This document shows, piece after piece, positions 26,601 through 38,867 of a stretch of 64,000 nucleotides of DNA. The notes under the pieces are model-generated. The model did no database searches and was not told where the DNA came from. It was given only the letters and a program-made list of their open reading frames with translations. Both the position numbers and the translations under genes were made by a program. This DNA comes from Paramecium octaurelia (Eukaryota; Ciliophora; Oligohymenophorea; Peniculida; Parameciidae): positions 71,722 to 135,721 of the forward strand of contig CAJJDP010000039.1 of assembly GCA_905182995.1 (NCBI GenBank), in the 5' to 3' direction. The stretch's first letter is position 1. Each line of letters opens with the position of its first letter.

Positions 26601-28634
26601 AATAGGGGATTGAATGGTAATGTTGATGTAGTTTTTGGTTTAAGTTTCTATTTTCTTGTCTGCATCTGGATCATCCTTTTTGTCCTTCTGCTCCTTCTTA
26701 TTCTTGTTTGCATTTTCTTTCACCTTACTCTCCTACTGTCTGTCATCTTGAGGAGGCATTCTAAAATAGGCAATCACTCTTTATAAAGAGGCTACAAAGA
26801 CCATGAATTCAATCTTTTGTACATCCAAATATATGCTACTAAAATAATTTGGTTTAGATAAGGGATGCTTTTCTAATTTAAAGTAAATGAGAGGTTTCTC
26901 TTAAATATCATAGCTTTTTATCTTCCTCACAATAGGTACAATAATATCATTCTTCTCTTCAACACTAAACATCTAAACCTCCATGTCTTGTATAATTTAT
27001 TCCAGTTCAAAATTATTTCTCCTCTTTTACAAAAAGTAATCAAAATTCTTCCACAATATCGTGAATCCTTCCTCCAGGTTCTTATGCTTCCTCAATAATT
27101 TCAAACTGCCTTTAACAATTGACAATCTAAATTCCAAATACACATAAGTTTCTTCGTCCATTAAAGCTGATGGTTTGTATGCTTTTTCAATTTCCTTCTT
27201 GAATGCCTACTCAATTTGATGGTGTTCTTTGGCTCTTTCAAATATTTCTAAGGCTTATTTGGCCCACATCTGTAATGTAGTTATTGAGGTCTTTATCACA
27301 ATTTATTGATACTGTCTTAATTCTCGATGTGATGATTTCAAGAGAGCAGATGGAGTGGTTTTTCTTTGTAGAGCATTCATTTCGAATTCTAGAAATCTTT
27401 TTCGTCTTATTTCAAGGATCTAAGTCTTGACAAGATACTGAAATAAGGATCTGAGGTAGAGAGAGTTGTTGTCCGTTTTCAGAAAATCTTATTGGTAAGG
27501 TCTCATTACAGATGTAAGATATTAGTCCATCTGCTATTTGGCTCTGTATTAGTAGAGATTAAATATGGATGCAAGTTTTAATATCTCCTTATATTGGGTA
27601 TGCTTGATTTTAAAATCCATTTCTTGTAATTCCACCTTAATTTTGTATTTAGGGACTTTGCGAAAGTGCTAATATGTTTGTACCACATTAGCCACAGCAT
27701 TGAGACAAAAGATGTATTTAGAGGATTTGGATGTTTTGATTCCCATCGTCAAATTATCTGGTTCATAGACCAATTCCTATTATAGTCTGGACTGTATTCT
27801 GGCCTGCATTTTTTCATCAATCTGATAGACTGTGCGTTGATGAAGATCGAGATCAACTTTGTACGGGTCCATTTTGCTGACCACCTTTTGGAGATCAACA
27901 TTCTTGTATTGTTATGGTTTAATGATGCTACTCAAAATGAGATAATGGTCGTCGGAATTCCAATACATTGCCAATTTGGACAATTGCATTTGTTTGTTCA
28001 CAAAGGTAGAGTCCTTGCGTTCGTGAATGTAGGGACTAGATGCTTATGAAATTTTCCATTCCGAATCTACTGTCTATTAAGTTATATGATTTATGGTGAT
28101 GCCCCATGAAAAAGAATGCTTGCTAATACAATGTTCATAACGAAAATGCACATCGGAAATTGATACGTAAAGATTATCAACTATTCTGGTTATTTGTTTT
28201 TGAAAAAACCCAGCCTCCTTTTGATCGGACTCTTAGTTATCAGTCGTGGGCTCTTGTTTTCTGACTTCTTCATCCATCACCTTCTTAATGTAGGCTCTAA
28301 CTTGGGCTGCCTTTGGCTTGTAATAATTTATCTCTTCCAATCCCCACATCTCTTCGGAAATAGTAGTGACCAACAAGAATACACTATGGATCTTTATTTC
28401 TGTTCTTTGAGTCGTCAAGTTGTTCCACGGAAGATTTATCTCGATCCTCTGTATTGAACTGTACACCAATTCAATCGGCAATTACAAGGCTTCCAGAGCT
28501 TCCTTCTTTATTGAGACATTCTCTATAACCAAATTCCCCTTCAAAAAAGACAAATTAATTTGTTTCTTGTCCAGTCCATCGATAAACCGTCCGAAGATGG
28601 CTAACAACACTTTCTATATAAGACCTTCAAACAT
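17694..28634 (-). CDS. VPS13: VPS13-family bridge-like lipid transfer protein
   Basis: About 3,640 residues. The N-terminal chorein domain is unmistakable (MFEGLIQKVLLAIFGRFIDG, then GNLVIENVSIKKEAL, LPIELVYSSIQRIEINLPW). The middle is beta-rich repeat structure forming the lipid groove in this family, with a VAB/SHR-BD-like region further on. The C-terminus has the VPS13 signature GLRHGPLEFGVGLCKGTGSL (18550-18620) and GTLKGLSGLIVKPIAGVLDA (about 18230-18290), close to ATG2-C. VPS13 proteins move phospholipids at membrane contact sites. I placed only the last intron (17897-17916, 20 nt); the total length shows that others exist. The start is the only sensible ATG ahead of the chorein motif, and the end is TGA 17694-17696. 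Confidence 0.88.
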
Positions 28635-28910
28635 TTAATATATATTAATTCACAAACAACTTACTACTTACCGAATCATCTTAATTCCAAAACTCAATCT
28701 CATCATCTCCATAGATCATCATCAGTTATAAATATTCAATTAGTAAATTTCAATTGCACACTTTATGGTTCATTTATTTTGTACTACTGTCCCTTCCGTA
28801 CTTCCTAGTTCTTCAATTAAATTTGCACTCCTTAAATTGCAAAGAAGATACTGCAGTACTCAATTAAATCTCCTTAATAATGATGAATATATATATATAA
28901 TATCAAAAAC

Positions 28911-29619
28911 TCAACGCCTTATTTTCTTAGATATGGATCTTTTTGCCTTATCCATCTCTTGTAACACTCTCTGCATGTTTTCACGATGCTCCAATTTATC
29001 TATATTCACAATCTCCATTACATGCACCTGGAATCTATTATTGGTTTCTGCTATCAACTCTACTTCATTCGACAAGTTGTTCAGTCTGTCATCCAAAGTC
29101 TTGAGCAACTATTGGACTGCCCCGAGATCACCCTCTGAACACTCACTGCTCTTCTTTTTTTAATTCCTTTTATTGATCTATTCACTCTTCTCCAAATTAA
29201 TTGTGAGTTGTGATAGCACCTTCTCACTTTGTTAAAGAACATTGGTTAATTAGTTATTAAGTTGAGTATTCTACTCAATCAAAGGTCTTATTGCTTTTTC
29301 TTGATCGTTTATGACATTTTAGAAGTCATTGAATTTGACTACCATCATTTGTTGCAATTGCTCTAAAATTCTATACACTTCCGATATTTGAGGCACTTGT
29401 TGTTCCTAATAGAAAGACTCATTCAGATTCTGTCTCTTAGTCGAACCAAGAAATTGGCTAATGTTCTCCTTCTCATATTGGGTTTAAGAAAAGGATTTTG
29501 TTTGTTGGGCTTGCAATTAACTAAATAACTGAAGTTCTGTACTTGTGGAACGAAATATTCATGGGTTGTTGCTACTATTGTAAAGGTTGTTGACCTCTTC
29601 TGAAAGCTTACGAAAACAT
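28911..29619 (-). CDS. Small coiled-coil protein, function unknown
   Basis: 228 residues with one 22-nt intron at 29521-29542. The N-terminus is Gln/Arg-rich (MFSQAFRRGQQPLQQQQQ); the rest is predicted coiled coil (EVYRILEQLQQMMVVKFNDF, LLKTLDDRLNNLSNEVELI) with a basic tail (DKAKRSISKKIRR). I do not recognise the family. Its stop lies 277 bp upstream of the VPS13 start on the same strand, and it is divergent from the eIF2 gamma gene. Confidence 0.75.
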
Positions 29620-29932
29620 TTTACTTCAAAAATTAAATTAAAAATAATTTCTATTTGAACTTTAATAATTAATACCGAGTTCATACCTAACTTAGATATT
29701 CAGTCATAAATTAAGGTCGAAATTAGTTGACGAATTCTCAATCACTTCTTACCCAATTATTTGATTGCAATAAAACTATCAAGGAAACTACGAAATTCGG
29801 ATATCCCAACACACACAAATTTTAATTTTGCTTTAAATTATATTGGATTCCAATTGGAGATTCAATCAAGAATGTGGGATGCCTATTTAATTTGCATAAA
29901 TATTTTTATTTAATATTAAAGAAAATTAATTC
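29620..29932. promoter_or_regulatory. Divergent promoter region between coiled-coil gene and eIF2 gamma
   Basis: 313 bp of AT-rich DNA between two divergent start codons. No conserved element is recognised; it must hold both promoters. Confidence 0.5.
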
Positions 29933-31489
29933 ATGGAAACCTTTATAAGAGGACCTCTACGTTTGACAGACAAGGAAGTTGATGATTTGATGAAACGATA
30001 ACCACATCTCTTGAAACAAAGTTATGAACAAATACCAAATCTAACTCCCAATTCTCAAGAAGTAATTAGTAGATAGGCTACAATCAACGTGGGTACAATC
30101 GGACATGTGGCTCATGGAAAGTCAACTCTAGTGAGATCTGTCTCAACTATTAAGTATTTTTGACATCCTAACACTTTAAAGCACTGTGCGTTTCAGATAA
30201 GAGAGAGTCAGAAACATCACAATTAGATTGGGCTATGCCAATGCCAAAATCTTTAAATGTCCAAAATGTCCTGAACCTCAATGCTATTAATCATTCTCAA
30301 GCGAGAAGGAAAGCAATGCTCAATGCGAATTATGCAAGGAAGTGATGACTTTGGTCAGACACATATCCTTTGTCGATTGTCCAGGACATGATATTCTGAT
30401 GTCAACAATGTTGACTGGTGCTGCTGTCATGGATTGCGCATTACTCATTGTAGCTGCCAACATGCCTTGTCCTCAACCTCAAACTCAAGAGCATCTGGTT
30501 GCCCTAGTCATCACTAAATTGAAATATGTCATCGTCATCCAAAACAAAGTAGATATCATCTTTAGAGATCAACAGGTAATTGCATTAATAGTGAAGCAAG
30601 GCTGCCCTCAGAAATTATGAAGAAATCACAAGGTTTATCAAAGGAACCATCGCAGAAGACTCACCCATCATCCCAGTGTCCGCTCAATTGAAGTACAATA
30701 TCGATTGTGTTCTCTAATAAATTTGCAACTTCTTCCCCATCCCAGATAGACAATTACAAGTCCCACCCAAAATGATCATTATTAGGTAATACACACATAT
30801 AAGTATAATTATAGATCCTTTGATGTTAATAAACCTGGTGAAAAACCTGAAAATTTACATGGAGGTGTTGTAGGAGGCTCAATCCTTTAGGGAATCCTCT
30901 CAGTTGGAGATGAAGTTGAAATCAGACCAGGAAGACAATCTAAGAATGGAAATCAAACTACTTGGCATCCTATTACTACCAGAGTGGTTTCACTCTACGC
31001 TGAATAAAATGAATTAGTCTATGCTGTCCCAGGAGGACTTATTGGAGTTGGATTATTGATTGATCCATCCTTGACTCGTAACGACAATCTTGTCGGATGT
31101 GTTTTGGGATTCCCTAAATAATTGCCTGAACTCTATAGAGAATTAGAAGTAAGATAGTTTATGCCAATTTATTTAGATCAATTATTATCTGATGGTCTCA
31201 GTCGTTGGTGCTCAATAACAAGATGGAAAAACCCAAAAGATCGCTAAAATTTAATAAGATGAAATGTTGAAATTCAATGTCTTGTCAAATGAAACACCAG
31301 GAAGAGTCATTGAAGTCAGAGAAGATGTATAATTACTGTTCATTTTATTAGAAAATAATGAGAGTGGCTCTCAATAATCCAGTATGCACTGGTTTGTAAG
31401 AGAAAGTAGCATTCAGCAGAAGATTAAGTAATAAATTTAGATTGATTGGTTGGGGAATTATAACAGATGGAAAAACAATCACATTATGA
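29933..31489 (+). CDS. EIF2S3: Translation initiation factor eIF2 subunit gamma
   Basis: 473 residues (human: 472) after five introns: 30154-30181, 30576-30600, 30786-30814, 31149-31176 and 31327-31351. The GTPase core is complete: G1 GHVAHGKST (residues 57-65), Zn-ribbon CPKC..C.LC, G3 VDCPGHD, G4 QNKVD, and [16 protein letters not shown]. Domains II and III follow ([52 protein letters not shown]) and the C-terminal [16 protein letters not shown]. eIF2 delivers initiator Met-tRNA to the 40S subunit. The first two introns must end in AAG to keep the conserved frame (for example [16 protein letters not shown] after the second). One of the best-supported genes of the window. Confidence 0.95.
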
Positions 31490-32039
31490 AATGTAAAATA
31501 TAAAAAATATATTAACAATCGAATCAAACTCCTCTTATGATATAATATTTGTCCTTAACATTCCCGTTAAACTGAGAATTCCCTATTTTTAAATACATGT
31601 TTTTGACAATAGAACAAAGGTTAGATTTAACTCTTTTTTAGGATTTTTAAATGATATTAGATATTGATCTATTTTATAATTTTGTAAATTATAACTAAGC
31701 ATTATTTATTCTAGTAGCAATATATTGTCATATTATATTCTAAATTATTATTTTGGTTGTGATTTAGTTTAAGTATTTCATCCTTTTATTTAGGAATAAC
31801 TAGGAATAGGTAATTTATTGTATTGTGCCTTTTATCAAATACTGTTAATTGGACCTATGAATAGAATTCAATTTTATTTAGTTAACCCTTTAAATTAGTT
31901 ATCTTTATAATAATCACTTGATAATATTTTATTAATTTGTCTTGAAGGGATGAAATTTATTTAAAAAGAGGGAACAATTGATTTTATTAATTATGACACT
32001 TATCCATTTTCTTAATTAAATAATTAATAGGAATATTTA
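31490..32039. other. Intergenic, nothing recognised
   Basis: 550 bp of very AT-rich DNA between two plus-strand genes. It holds the 3' flank of eIF2 gamma and the promoter of the next gene. No ORF with protein-like composition, no RNA gene and no repeat recognised. Confidence 0.6.
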
Positions 32040-33868
32040 ATGGAAAATTATCAATTCGAAAGCCAAGATACTCTTAGCCAAAGTGAACAATCAACATTCG
32101 AATATAAATATGAATTATTGCAATAGTTTTAGTTTGTTTAAAATGAAACTCTTATGTTTATAAATATTGAAGAATCCGACTAAGAAGTAGACATAACTAA
32201 ATAGAAATAAGTCAAAACATAATTATTCTTCAGAAGAACTTCCATCAAAGAATCTTAAGATAGGTCATCATAAATAAATGAAATCAATCCCAATCAACCT
32301 AAAATCAAAAAACCAGAACAGTAAATTTAAGAAAGCAAATAAATGATCACTTAACAAATAAAAAGATCAATGAAAAGAAGTCAGACTGCTTTTAAAAAAG
32401 AATTTGGATCATTTGCGAAACAAAATGGGTCAAAAATATTTTTAAAACGAGCCAATTAAGCAATAGTTAATAATTTTGAACAAATAAGAAAATAAAAATC
32501 AATTATTACCAATAATATAAATCAATTTGGAAAATCACATCTTCGAACTATTTAAGTCAAATACTTTAGAACGAATCTCACAAAAGTCCTATTTATTGAA
32601 AAAGAAATGACTGCAATAGAATTTATTGTACTTGCATTAAAAGAGTACACTCTTGAAAGGAAGTTTGATTAAAATTTATTTGAATACAAGAATTACACTC
32701 TAGCTTATCAATTGGAAACTTTGGAGGATCAATTCGAAATAGACGAAGATCGCTTCAGAAGACCTATATAACGAGCAAAAAGTGTTATTCAAAAGGAAGA
32801 AGATAATATTGCTGTTAGAAGAGCCAGCTGTAATGAAGTATGATAAGAATATTAACTATAAAGAGAGCAATTGCATTCTTGGTTGAACATTCTTTCTCAG
32901 ATTATGAAGATAAAACCATCACTATTGATTTCCCAGTTGTTTTGAGTTGTAAATAAGTAGATATTGTCGTCAATTAAACTTGTTAGCAAACCTTTGGGGT
33001 AGATCTATAGACTCTTAAAAAAACATATGAATAATTTCCTGAATATATCATATTATTAATAGAAGATGCTTAAACTCAGTCTAAACTATAAATTAAGTGT
33101 CTCAATAATTCAAGACTTGAGGATGTACTTGATTCATTCAATAATGGATTCAAGAGCAAAAGATCTCTCAAAGATTACTTTTTAAGATTAAAATACCCAT
33201 GTATCCATACTGGTATTGGCCCATTAAGTTTGAGTACTCCAGTTAATTAATTACCGATTCATTGGTTAGTTTTGGAAAAAAAATATATAATCGAATATTA
33301 AACACCAAATCTAATAGATTTAGGTAGGAAATTTGAAAATTTCAAATAAACGAATTATTATGAAGATGGATTTATCTCTTGTAGTCAACAAGATTCGCAA
33401 ATGAAAATGGAATCAATAAATTATTTAAGTTCATTATATTCTTATCAAGAGTTTTAATTGATGTAATTAAAAAAGGGATAGCAATAACAAGTATTAATTG
33501 GAATTGATTATTTTGACATTAGAATCTTCTACATTAATCATTAGAATAATATATTCTCTCATTCTTCTTTATTATAGTATATACCAAATTATATTGTAGA
33601 TATGTTTAAGTGTAAAAAAAAAGAAGAGAAAATTATTAAAATAAAGTCAATCAAATTATGTTCATTAGATCAAAAATAAAATAAATTCTATTTCACTTAT
33701 AAAAATTCAGTTAGTAAATTTAAACAATTATGCTTTATTCCAGAATAAAGTAATGATAAAAGATCTTAAACGAAATTAAATAACTAATTTTTGGAAAGTT
33801 ATTAAAAATTAGATAACTTAGTAGGGTTGAGAAAAAATCATATTCAAATAGATGAAAATTTAAAATGA
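32040..33868 (+). CDS. Possible SIN1/AVO1-like TORC2 subunit
   Basis: 600 residues, one intron at 32838-32863 ending in AAG. The N-terminal third is polar and Gln-rich. A region like the SIN1 CRIM domain follows: TAIEFIVLALKEYTLERKFD, then YTLAYQLETLEDQFEIDED and FRRPIQRAKS, which parallels the order in human MAPKAP1 (a beta-grasp with an acidic loop and a D..FP/R block). A second ubiquitin-like stretch (DVLDSFNNGFKSKRSLKD) and a C-terminal region with beta strands and a helix (IKIKSIKLCSLDQKQNKFYF) could be the RBD and PH domains. SIN1 recruits AGC kinases to TORC2; an AGC-type kinase lies at 46021-47691, but linkage means nothing here. The gene is sure; the family is tentative. Confidence 0.5.
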
Positions 33869-34187
33869 TTATAATTATATAAGTATTTTATGGATAAATT
33901 TATATTTTCAAATATTTTTAATAAATTTAAATGAATTAACAAAGAGAGTTCTAATATTTTAATTCTGCATATTTGAAAACTTGTTATTTTTGTTATAAAA
34001 TTCAAAATTTAAAATTTGTCTATTTGCTAAATTATTATCTTTTGAAAATTATTCTTCCAGGTAGAGAAGGATTCTATTTGAACAAATTAATTAAATATAG
34101 ATCTTTATATGATCAAAAATAAAGAGAGATTAGATATTCATGAAATTATTTGTAATTTGAGTCAAAATAAATAATTATATTCGTTTC
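33869..34187. other. Convergent intergenic spacer
   Basis: 319 bp of AT-rich DNA between two gene ends facing each other. Nothing recognised. Confidence 0.6.
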
Positions 34188-34973
34188 TCAAAAATAATTG
34201 TTAGTAGGTATCCAAACCTTTTTTTCTTTTATTTTTGGTAGACTTATTTCTTTACTTAGTTGTCTGCAAGTTATTGAAGTCTCAGAAATTAGAGAGATAT
34301 TCTTATCAAAATATCTTAAACATTGATCAGTAGGTTTGAATACTTTCACTTCCCTTTATTCTAAGAGTTGCTTTTTAATTTTGCCAATTAAGAGACTACT
34401 TTTCTATTTATTTATCTAATTTCTTTACTTCTTTCTATTCTATTTCTTGTAATTGACTGAAATTCTTATCCCAAAATTCGATACGCTCAACCTCCTTTTA
34501 ACTTAAGAATCTCCTCCTTATAGGAGGAAATTCGCTTTTTTATTTATTTGCTGGTCTCTCTAATTAATGTATTACTACTATTATTAAATTTAATACTATA
34601 TGACGGATTCTAGTTTCTCTCAGGAGAAATCAATTACGACTTTTAGAGATTTGTTAATTGTGGAATCTCGTTATTAATAAAAACTGATTTATTATCAAAT
34701 AATTTATTCTCCTTGATCTAAATAATGAATGAGGGACGATGCATTGAATTAGTAAAGCTTGAAAACCTATTTTGATGATGTTTCTTTGCTAATTCATTTC
34801 GTATATTTTATATCTTTTTTTTCTCTTGTTCCTTCTCACATTCAACAAATTATTATGCTAACTGATGTGATAATTCTTTGATCTTTTTCTTTGTTTCTTA
34901 GATCTACTAACGGGACTAGTCAATTTTCAAAAATAAAAGTTACAGTCTCTCTGATTGAAATGGGATCCTCCAT
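34188..34973 (-). CDS. Basic coiled-coil protein, function unknown
   Basis: 237 residues with introns 34916-34943, 34560-34578 (19 nt) and 34404-34428. Without these three the frame meets TGA early; with them a continuous protein appears: MEDPISIRETSRQQIQETKK, a helical stretch KKKIQNIRNELAKKHHQNR, then FPPIRRRFLSQKEVERIEFW, and the end VWIPTNNYF. Rich in Lys, Gln and Arg, no signal peptide or membrane segment. I do not recognise it. Confidence 0.65.
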
Positions 34974-35064
34974 TTTTATTATTTTATAATTATAACATTT
35001 CTAAATAATTGGGTTTAATAATATTAATTTATATATATTTATTAAACAATGGGGATTCCTACAG

Positions 35065-36964
35065 TCAAGGGTTTACTGGATAAAATGGTTTAGAATTCAA
35101 ATTTAATTTTCTAAAATTTAATTAGATAAACAATTACTTTCGTTATCTTGGTTATCCATCAGTATTTTGAAACGGTTAATTGAATTGATCAATATTGAAA
35201 TCATTTCCACTTTTCACTTCATTACTCTTTTTTGTTTAAGGAATGAATTTATCAGGTTCTTATAAATATGAATCTGGATGCTAGACTTATGATAGATTAG
35301 GGAAATTTTGATTAGAGAACACCTAAATGGGAGTTGGCATTTATAGCATTCCATCATTTGGCATCCAATTCTAATCAAAATCATCATCATATTGCATCAT
35401 TGGAGGCATTCCCAAAATTGGTCCAGAGTTCATTAAATTTGGAGGGAATTACTATCCCAAAGGCATTGTTGGTGGAAAGTCTGAAAAATGATTTCCCATA
35501 GGTGGAGGCATCATCGGAGGACAATACAATTGACCTTCAAATTAATTTGGAGGAGGTTGCATCATCATATGATTTTTATTAGATTACTTTTTCATTGAAG
35601 GAGGAGGAGCCATTTACATAGGCATCGGCATCTAAGGCATGTTAGGCATTTGTGGCATGTTAGGTATTTGAGCCATATTAGGCATTTGATTAAATTTAGG
35701 AGGCATCATTTGATTCATTCTCATAGATCCAATATTAGGTCCCATGGGGAAAGTAGGTTCTAAAGGTTCCATTCCCAAGTTAGGACCAGGAGGAAATCCA
35801 AGAGATTATGGAGCTCCTAAGAGATTTGAATTGAATGGTGCAATTTGAGGACCCAAACCCATCATTCCAGGTGGAGCAAATCCTAATGGGGCTGAGAAGG
35901 TTGGCCCTGAAATATTGAGAGGATCTGGTAAATTGTTTCGACCCATTTATTATTATGGAAATGAAAATGGTGCAACTTTGAAAGGATCAAAGATTTCAGC
36001 AGAATTTTAGTTCATAAAGTCAGGTTAATTGTTGATCATAGCCATATCTTGTTAATTTTTATTGCTTTTGGGCTTTTTCTTCTTATTTTTTTTCTTTTTT
36101 TCTTTGTTTTTCTAATCATTTGAATTATTTGGAAAATTTTGGTTATTATTAGGGAGTAATTTTTAATTATTAAATTAATTTAGTGGTTAGGTCTAAATAG
36201 GGAAGGCTCCTCTAGTGAGAACTGATGATGAAAAGTGCTGATCATAATTCATTTAACCATCCGAGTCATTATCTTATAATTGATTTAAGATGTCCACAAA
36301 ATCAGAAGATTTGTCTTTATCTATTAAGCCAGGAGGAGGTGCTACTATTGGCTAATTTTGGATAGGTAATGGCTTATTAAAATCAGGAGGCAAAACTAAC
36401 TCTTAATCATAGTTCTCTTAATTTTAAGTGATAGAAATGCCACAATTTATCAGATGCTATTGTAGTTTTTCTAACTCGCCTAATTATTAAATAGATATTT
36501 CTTTTCTATTTTATTACAATAAATTTGTACTATTATTGAGATGATGGTTACTACTTATTCCCTTTCTTTTCAGGTTTCTTTTTTGGTTGTTAATCTTTTT
36601 TAGGTTGGTATTCTTTCTTTTATTATTAAGGGGGCTATTATTTTTTAGGCTCATAGATGTACTACTTTTTGGGTTCGTCTAATTTAAAAATAGGTATATT
36701 ATACTTTTGGTTTTTGTGAAAACGAAGCCACCAAATTTATCAGATTAATTCTCGTCATCATCTTCTTAAGGATCTTCAATTTGATCATCTCGATTACGTT
36801 TGATTTTAGGCTATTATACATACGCTTACAAATCATTTCTTTTTACACATGATTTTATACCTTTAAATTTTATTATATTTATTTTCTTATCTTTAAGCAA
36901 TGTCCTAGTCACCTTCTTAAGGTGAATATCTTCTTCTTTATTTCACCTAAAGATTATCTGACAT
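35065..36964 (-). CDS. Disordered Pro/Met/Gln-rich protein with PNMPQM-type repeats
   Basis: 599 residues; introns 36839-36860, 36679-36704, 36506-36530 and probably 35111-35137 (27 nt, phase-neutral). N-terminus MSDNLQVKQRRRYSPQEGDQ, then an acidic patch (DPQEDDDENQ) next to DKFGGFVFTKTKNEPKKQYI and a K/P/Q-rich segment. A lysine run lies at about 36060-36110, and tandem PNMAQI/PNMPQM repeats at 35610-35700 lead into a Pro/Met/Gly region. The composition suggests an RNA-granule or RNA-processing protein, but that is inference only; no folded domain is recognised. Confidence 0.6.
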
Positions 36965-37068
36965 CACAATTTAAAATAAAATAGATAATAATTTATATAT
37001 TGATTATTTATATTAAATTTATATTTTTTGATATATTTATGTTGATTAAATAAAAGTCAACAAATATG

Positions 37069-37962
37069 TCAAATGTTCAATTTCACTGCAAATCCAAAAG
37101 GATAATCCTTGTTACTGAAAGGTATCCTACTAGCCATTCGAAATTCTAACCTAAAGTCTCCAAAATTATTACATTTTGCTATACTTCTAAATTAATCCAA
37201 CTGCAAGACTCTTTTTGTTAAAGTTATAAACACCACAAAATGATAGGTTTCTAATCTATTTTTATAAACCTATCAGATAATGAAAATGCTTATGAGAATC
37301 GAGTGAGATCTGAAAACCAGCACTCAAATTCTTATTAATAAATTTTTAATATTCCAATTCGCAATTCCTTCCTTTCAAAAATGAACTTCTAAATGATATC
37401 AATTTTTTTTTGTCATTGAATTTATAATTAAAGTGCAATGTCTAAAATTTGAATGACTTTTTAAGAAAATCGAATTCCGTATCTCCAGAAAAATCAAAAT
37501 GTTAATTTTCAATTTTCCTTGAGAGTTTTTATTGAAAATGGAGACTCTGATTATCTATTCTTGAGGCTATGAATTATTTAGTATTTAGGTTTACATAAAG
37601 AGACTTCATTATCGGATATTCTAAATGATTTATGAATGTAAAATCTTAATTTGTCTCCATAATTACTAAAATTAAGTTCGAAATCTAAGGTTTTGCTGAA
37701 ATTATAATAAAATGTAGAGGTAGTGCTCTTATATTTTTCTATTAAGTACTTCCTCTTTTCCTTAAAATGAATAATTTAATTTTGTTTATGGTTTTTTTTC
37801 ACCTTCAATTATTTCTTGCAGTATTGGGACAGAAAATGAAGTGGATTATTTAAGATTCTTTTTTGATGAATTGATTGTATGAGACACCTAACCATTTCCT
37901 TTCACTCGAATTTTGAACTTCCTCGATAAACTGAAGTCTGTATCAAATATGTTGTTAGACAT
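37069..37962 (-). CDS. Possible mitochondrial outer-membrane beta-barrel protein
   Basis: 271 residues after introns 37888-37918 (31 nt), 37518-37545 and 37251-37269 (19 nt). From about residue 75 onward the protein is made of short alternating polar/aromatic strands (TSTFYYNFSKTLDFELNFSN, FDFLKKSFKFQTLHFNYKFN, GAGF-like turns as in NLSAGFQISLDSHKHF). It ends in YPFGFAVKLNI, which fits the Po-x-G-x-x-Hy-x-Hy beta-signal of outer-membrane barrels. Length is close to VDAC porins (about 280), but I see no specific VDAC or TOM40 motif. Its start codon is 23 bp from that of the divergent MSP-domain gene. Confidence 0.5.
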
Positions 37963-37985
37963 AATTAAATAAATTATTTTATATT
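37963..37985. promoter_or_regulatory. 23-bp bidirectional spacer between two start codons
   Basis: Only A and T lie between ATG 37962 (minus) and ATG 37986 (plus). Both starts open well-supported genes, so the two promoters must overlap each other or reach into coding sequence. Confidence 0.6.
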
Positions 37986-38867
37986 ATGAATGATTAGAAA
38001 CCGTATTTAATCTTGGAGCATCCTCATGCACAAAATCCTGTCTTAAGTTTTAAACACAAAACCTTGTCTAACAATGACAAAATATGGATTTCTCATATTA
38101 AGATTAAGAATCCTGCTGAGAATAATCAGTAATTGTGTAATACATGCATCTTAGGAGTTTGGCATTCAAGGTCATGTCCACAGCTGCAGAACAAATTAAA
38201 TCCTATCCCTTCGTTGGAATACTAAAGATAGGTGAGAGCAAAACAATCAAATTGATAACCAAGGAACCTATTTTTGATAGTATGTGCTGTTTGTAATTTT
38301 AGAGGCTGTTAAAGTCAGAATAGTCTCAATGAATATTGACAAGCCTCAGGAAATAAAGGACTAATACGAAATAATGGATTAATTTAAATTGCTCAAGGAT
38401 TAGATCAAAGACCTTCCCTCAATCATTCTCCAAGTATCAGACTTTATTCAATCTGAAACAGTCTCTTATGTATTATCTTCAAAGTACTAATAGTGATTTT
38501 GCAGATTACTTTACCAAGCGACAGAAGAATCCCCATGTTTACTTCGCATATTTCATAAATCTAAAATGGAGAAAGCACTCCTGCTTCGGCAGTTTTGAAA
38601 TCTATGATTAGTTAACGAAAACAGAAGGATTCTATGCAGATATCCTAGAACTTTCAAATGGAATAAACTATAGTGAATCTGTAGGATCAACAATAAGCCC
38701 TTATAAATGAGACCAGAGAATTGAACAAACAGATAGTTCTTTTTAAGGCAAAATAGAACATCCCATTTGAAGAGGAGAAGGATGATCAAGTCAAATTTAC
38801 TATGTTTCAATTAATTGTAATAGCCTTCATTAGTCTATTGATAGGGTTTTATATGCCCGAATTTTGA
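37986..38867 (+). CDS. VAP-type protein (MSP domain, coiled coil, C-terminal anchor)
   Basis: 265 residues with introns 38129-38154, 38280-38302 and 38470-38504 (35 nt, ending CAG). The major-sperm-protein domain is seen in LILEHPHAQNPVLSFKHKTL, ISHIKIKNPAENNQ, LAFKVMSTAAEQIKSYPFVG and ESKTIKLITKEP. Then comes a polar linker, a coiled coil (QMEQTIVNLQDQQQALINET) and one C-terminal transmembrane segment (MFQLIVIAFISLLIGFY), the typical plan of VAP/Scs2. These tail-anchored ER proteins bind FFAT motifs and organise contact sites, where VPS13-type proteins (also encoded in this window) work in other eukaryotes. Confidence 0.82.

Noticed and set aside
30342-30620. Standard-code ORF reading as an isolated GTPase fragment
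   Set aside because: It is an internal exon of eIF2 gamma; TAA/TAG are Gln and introns lie on both sides.
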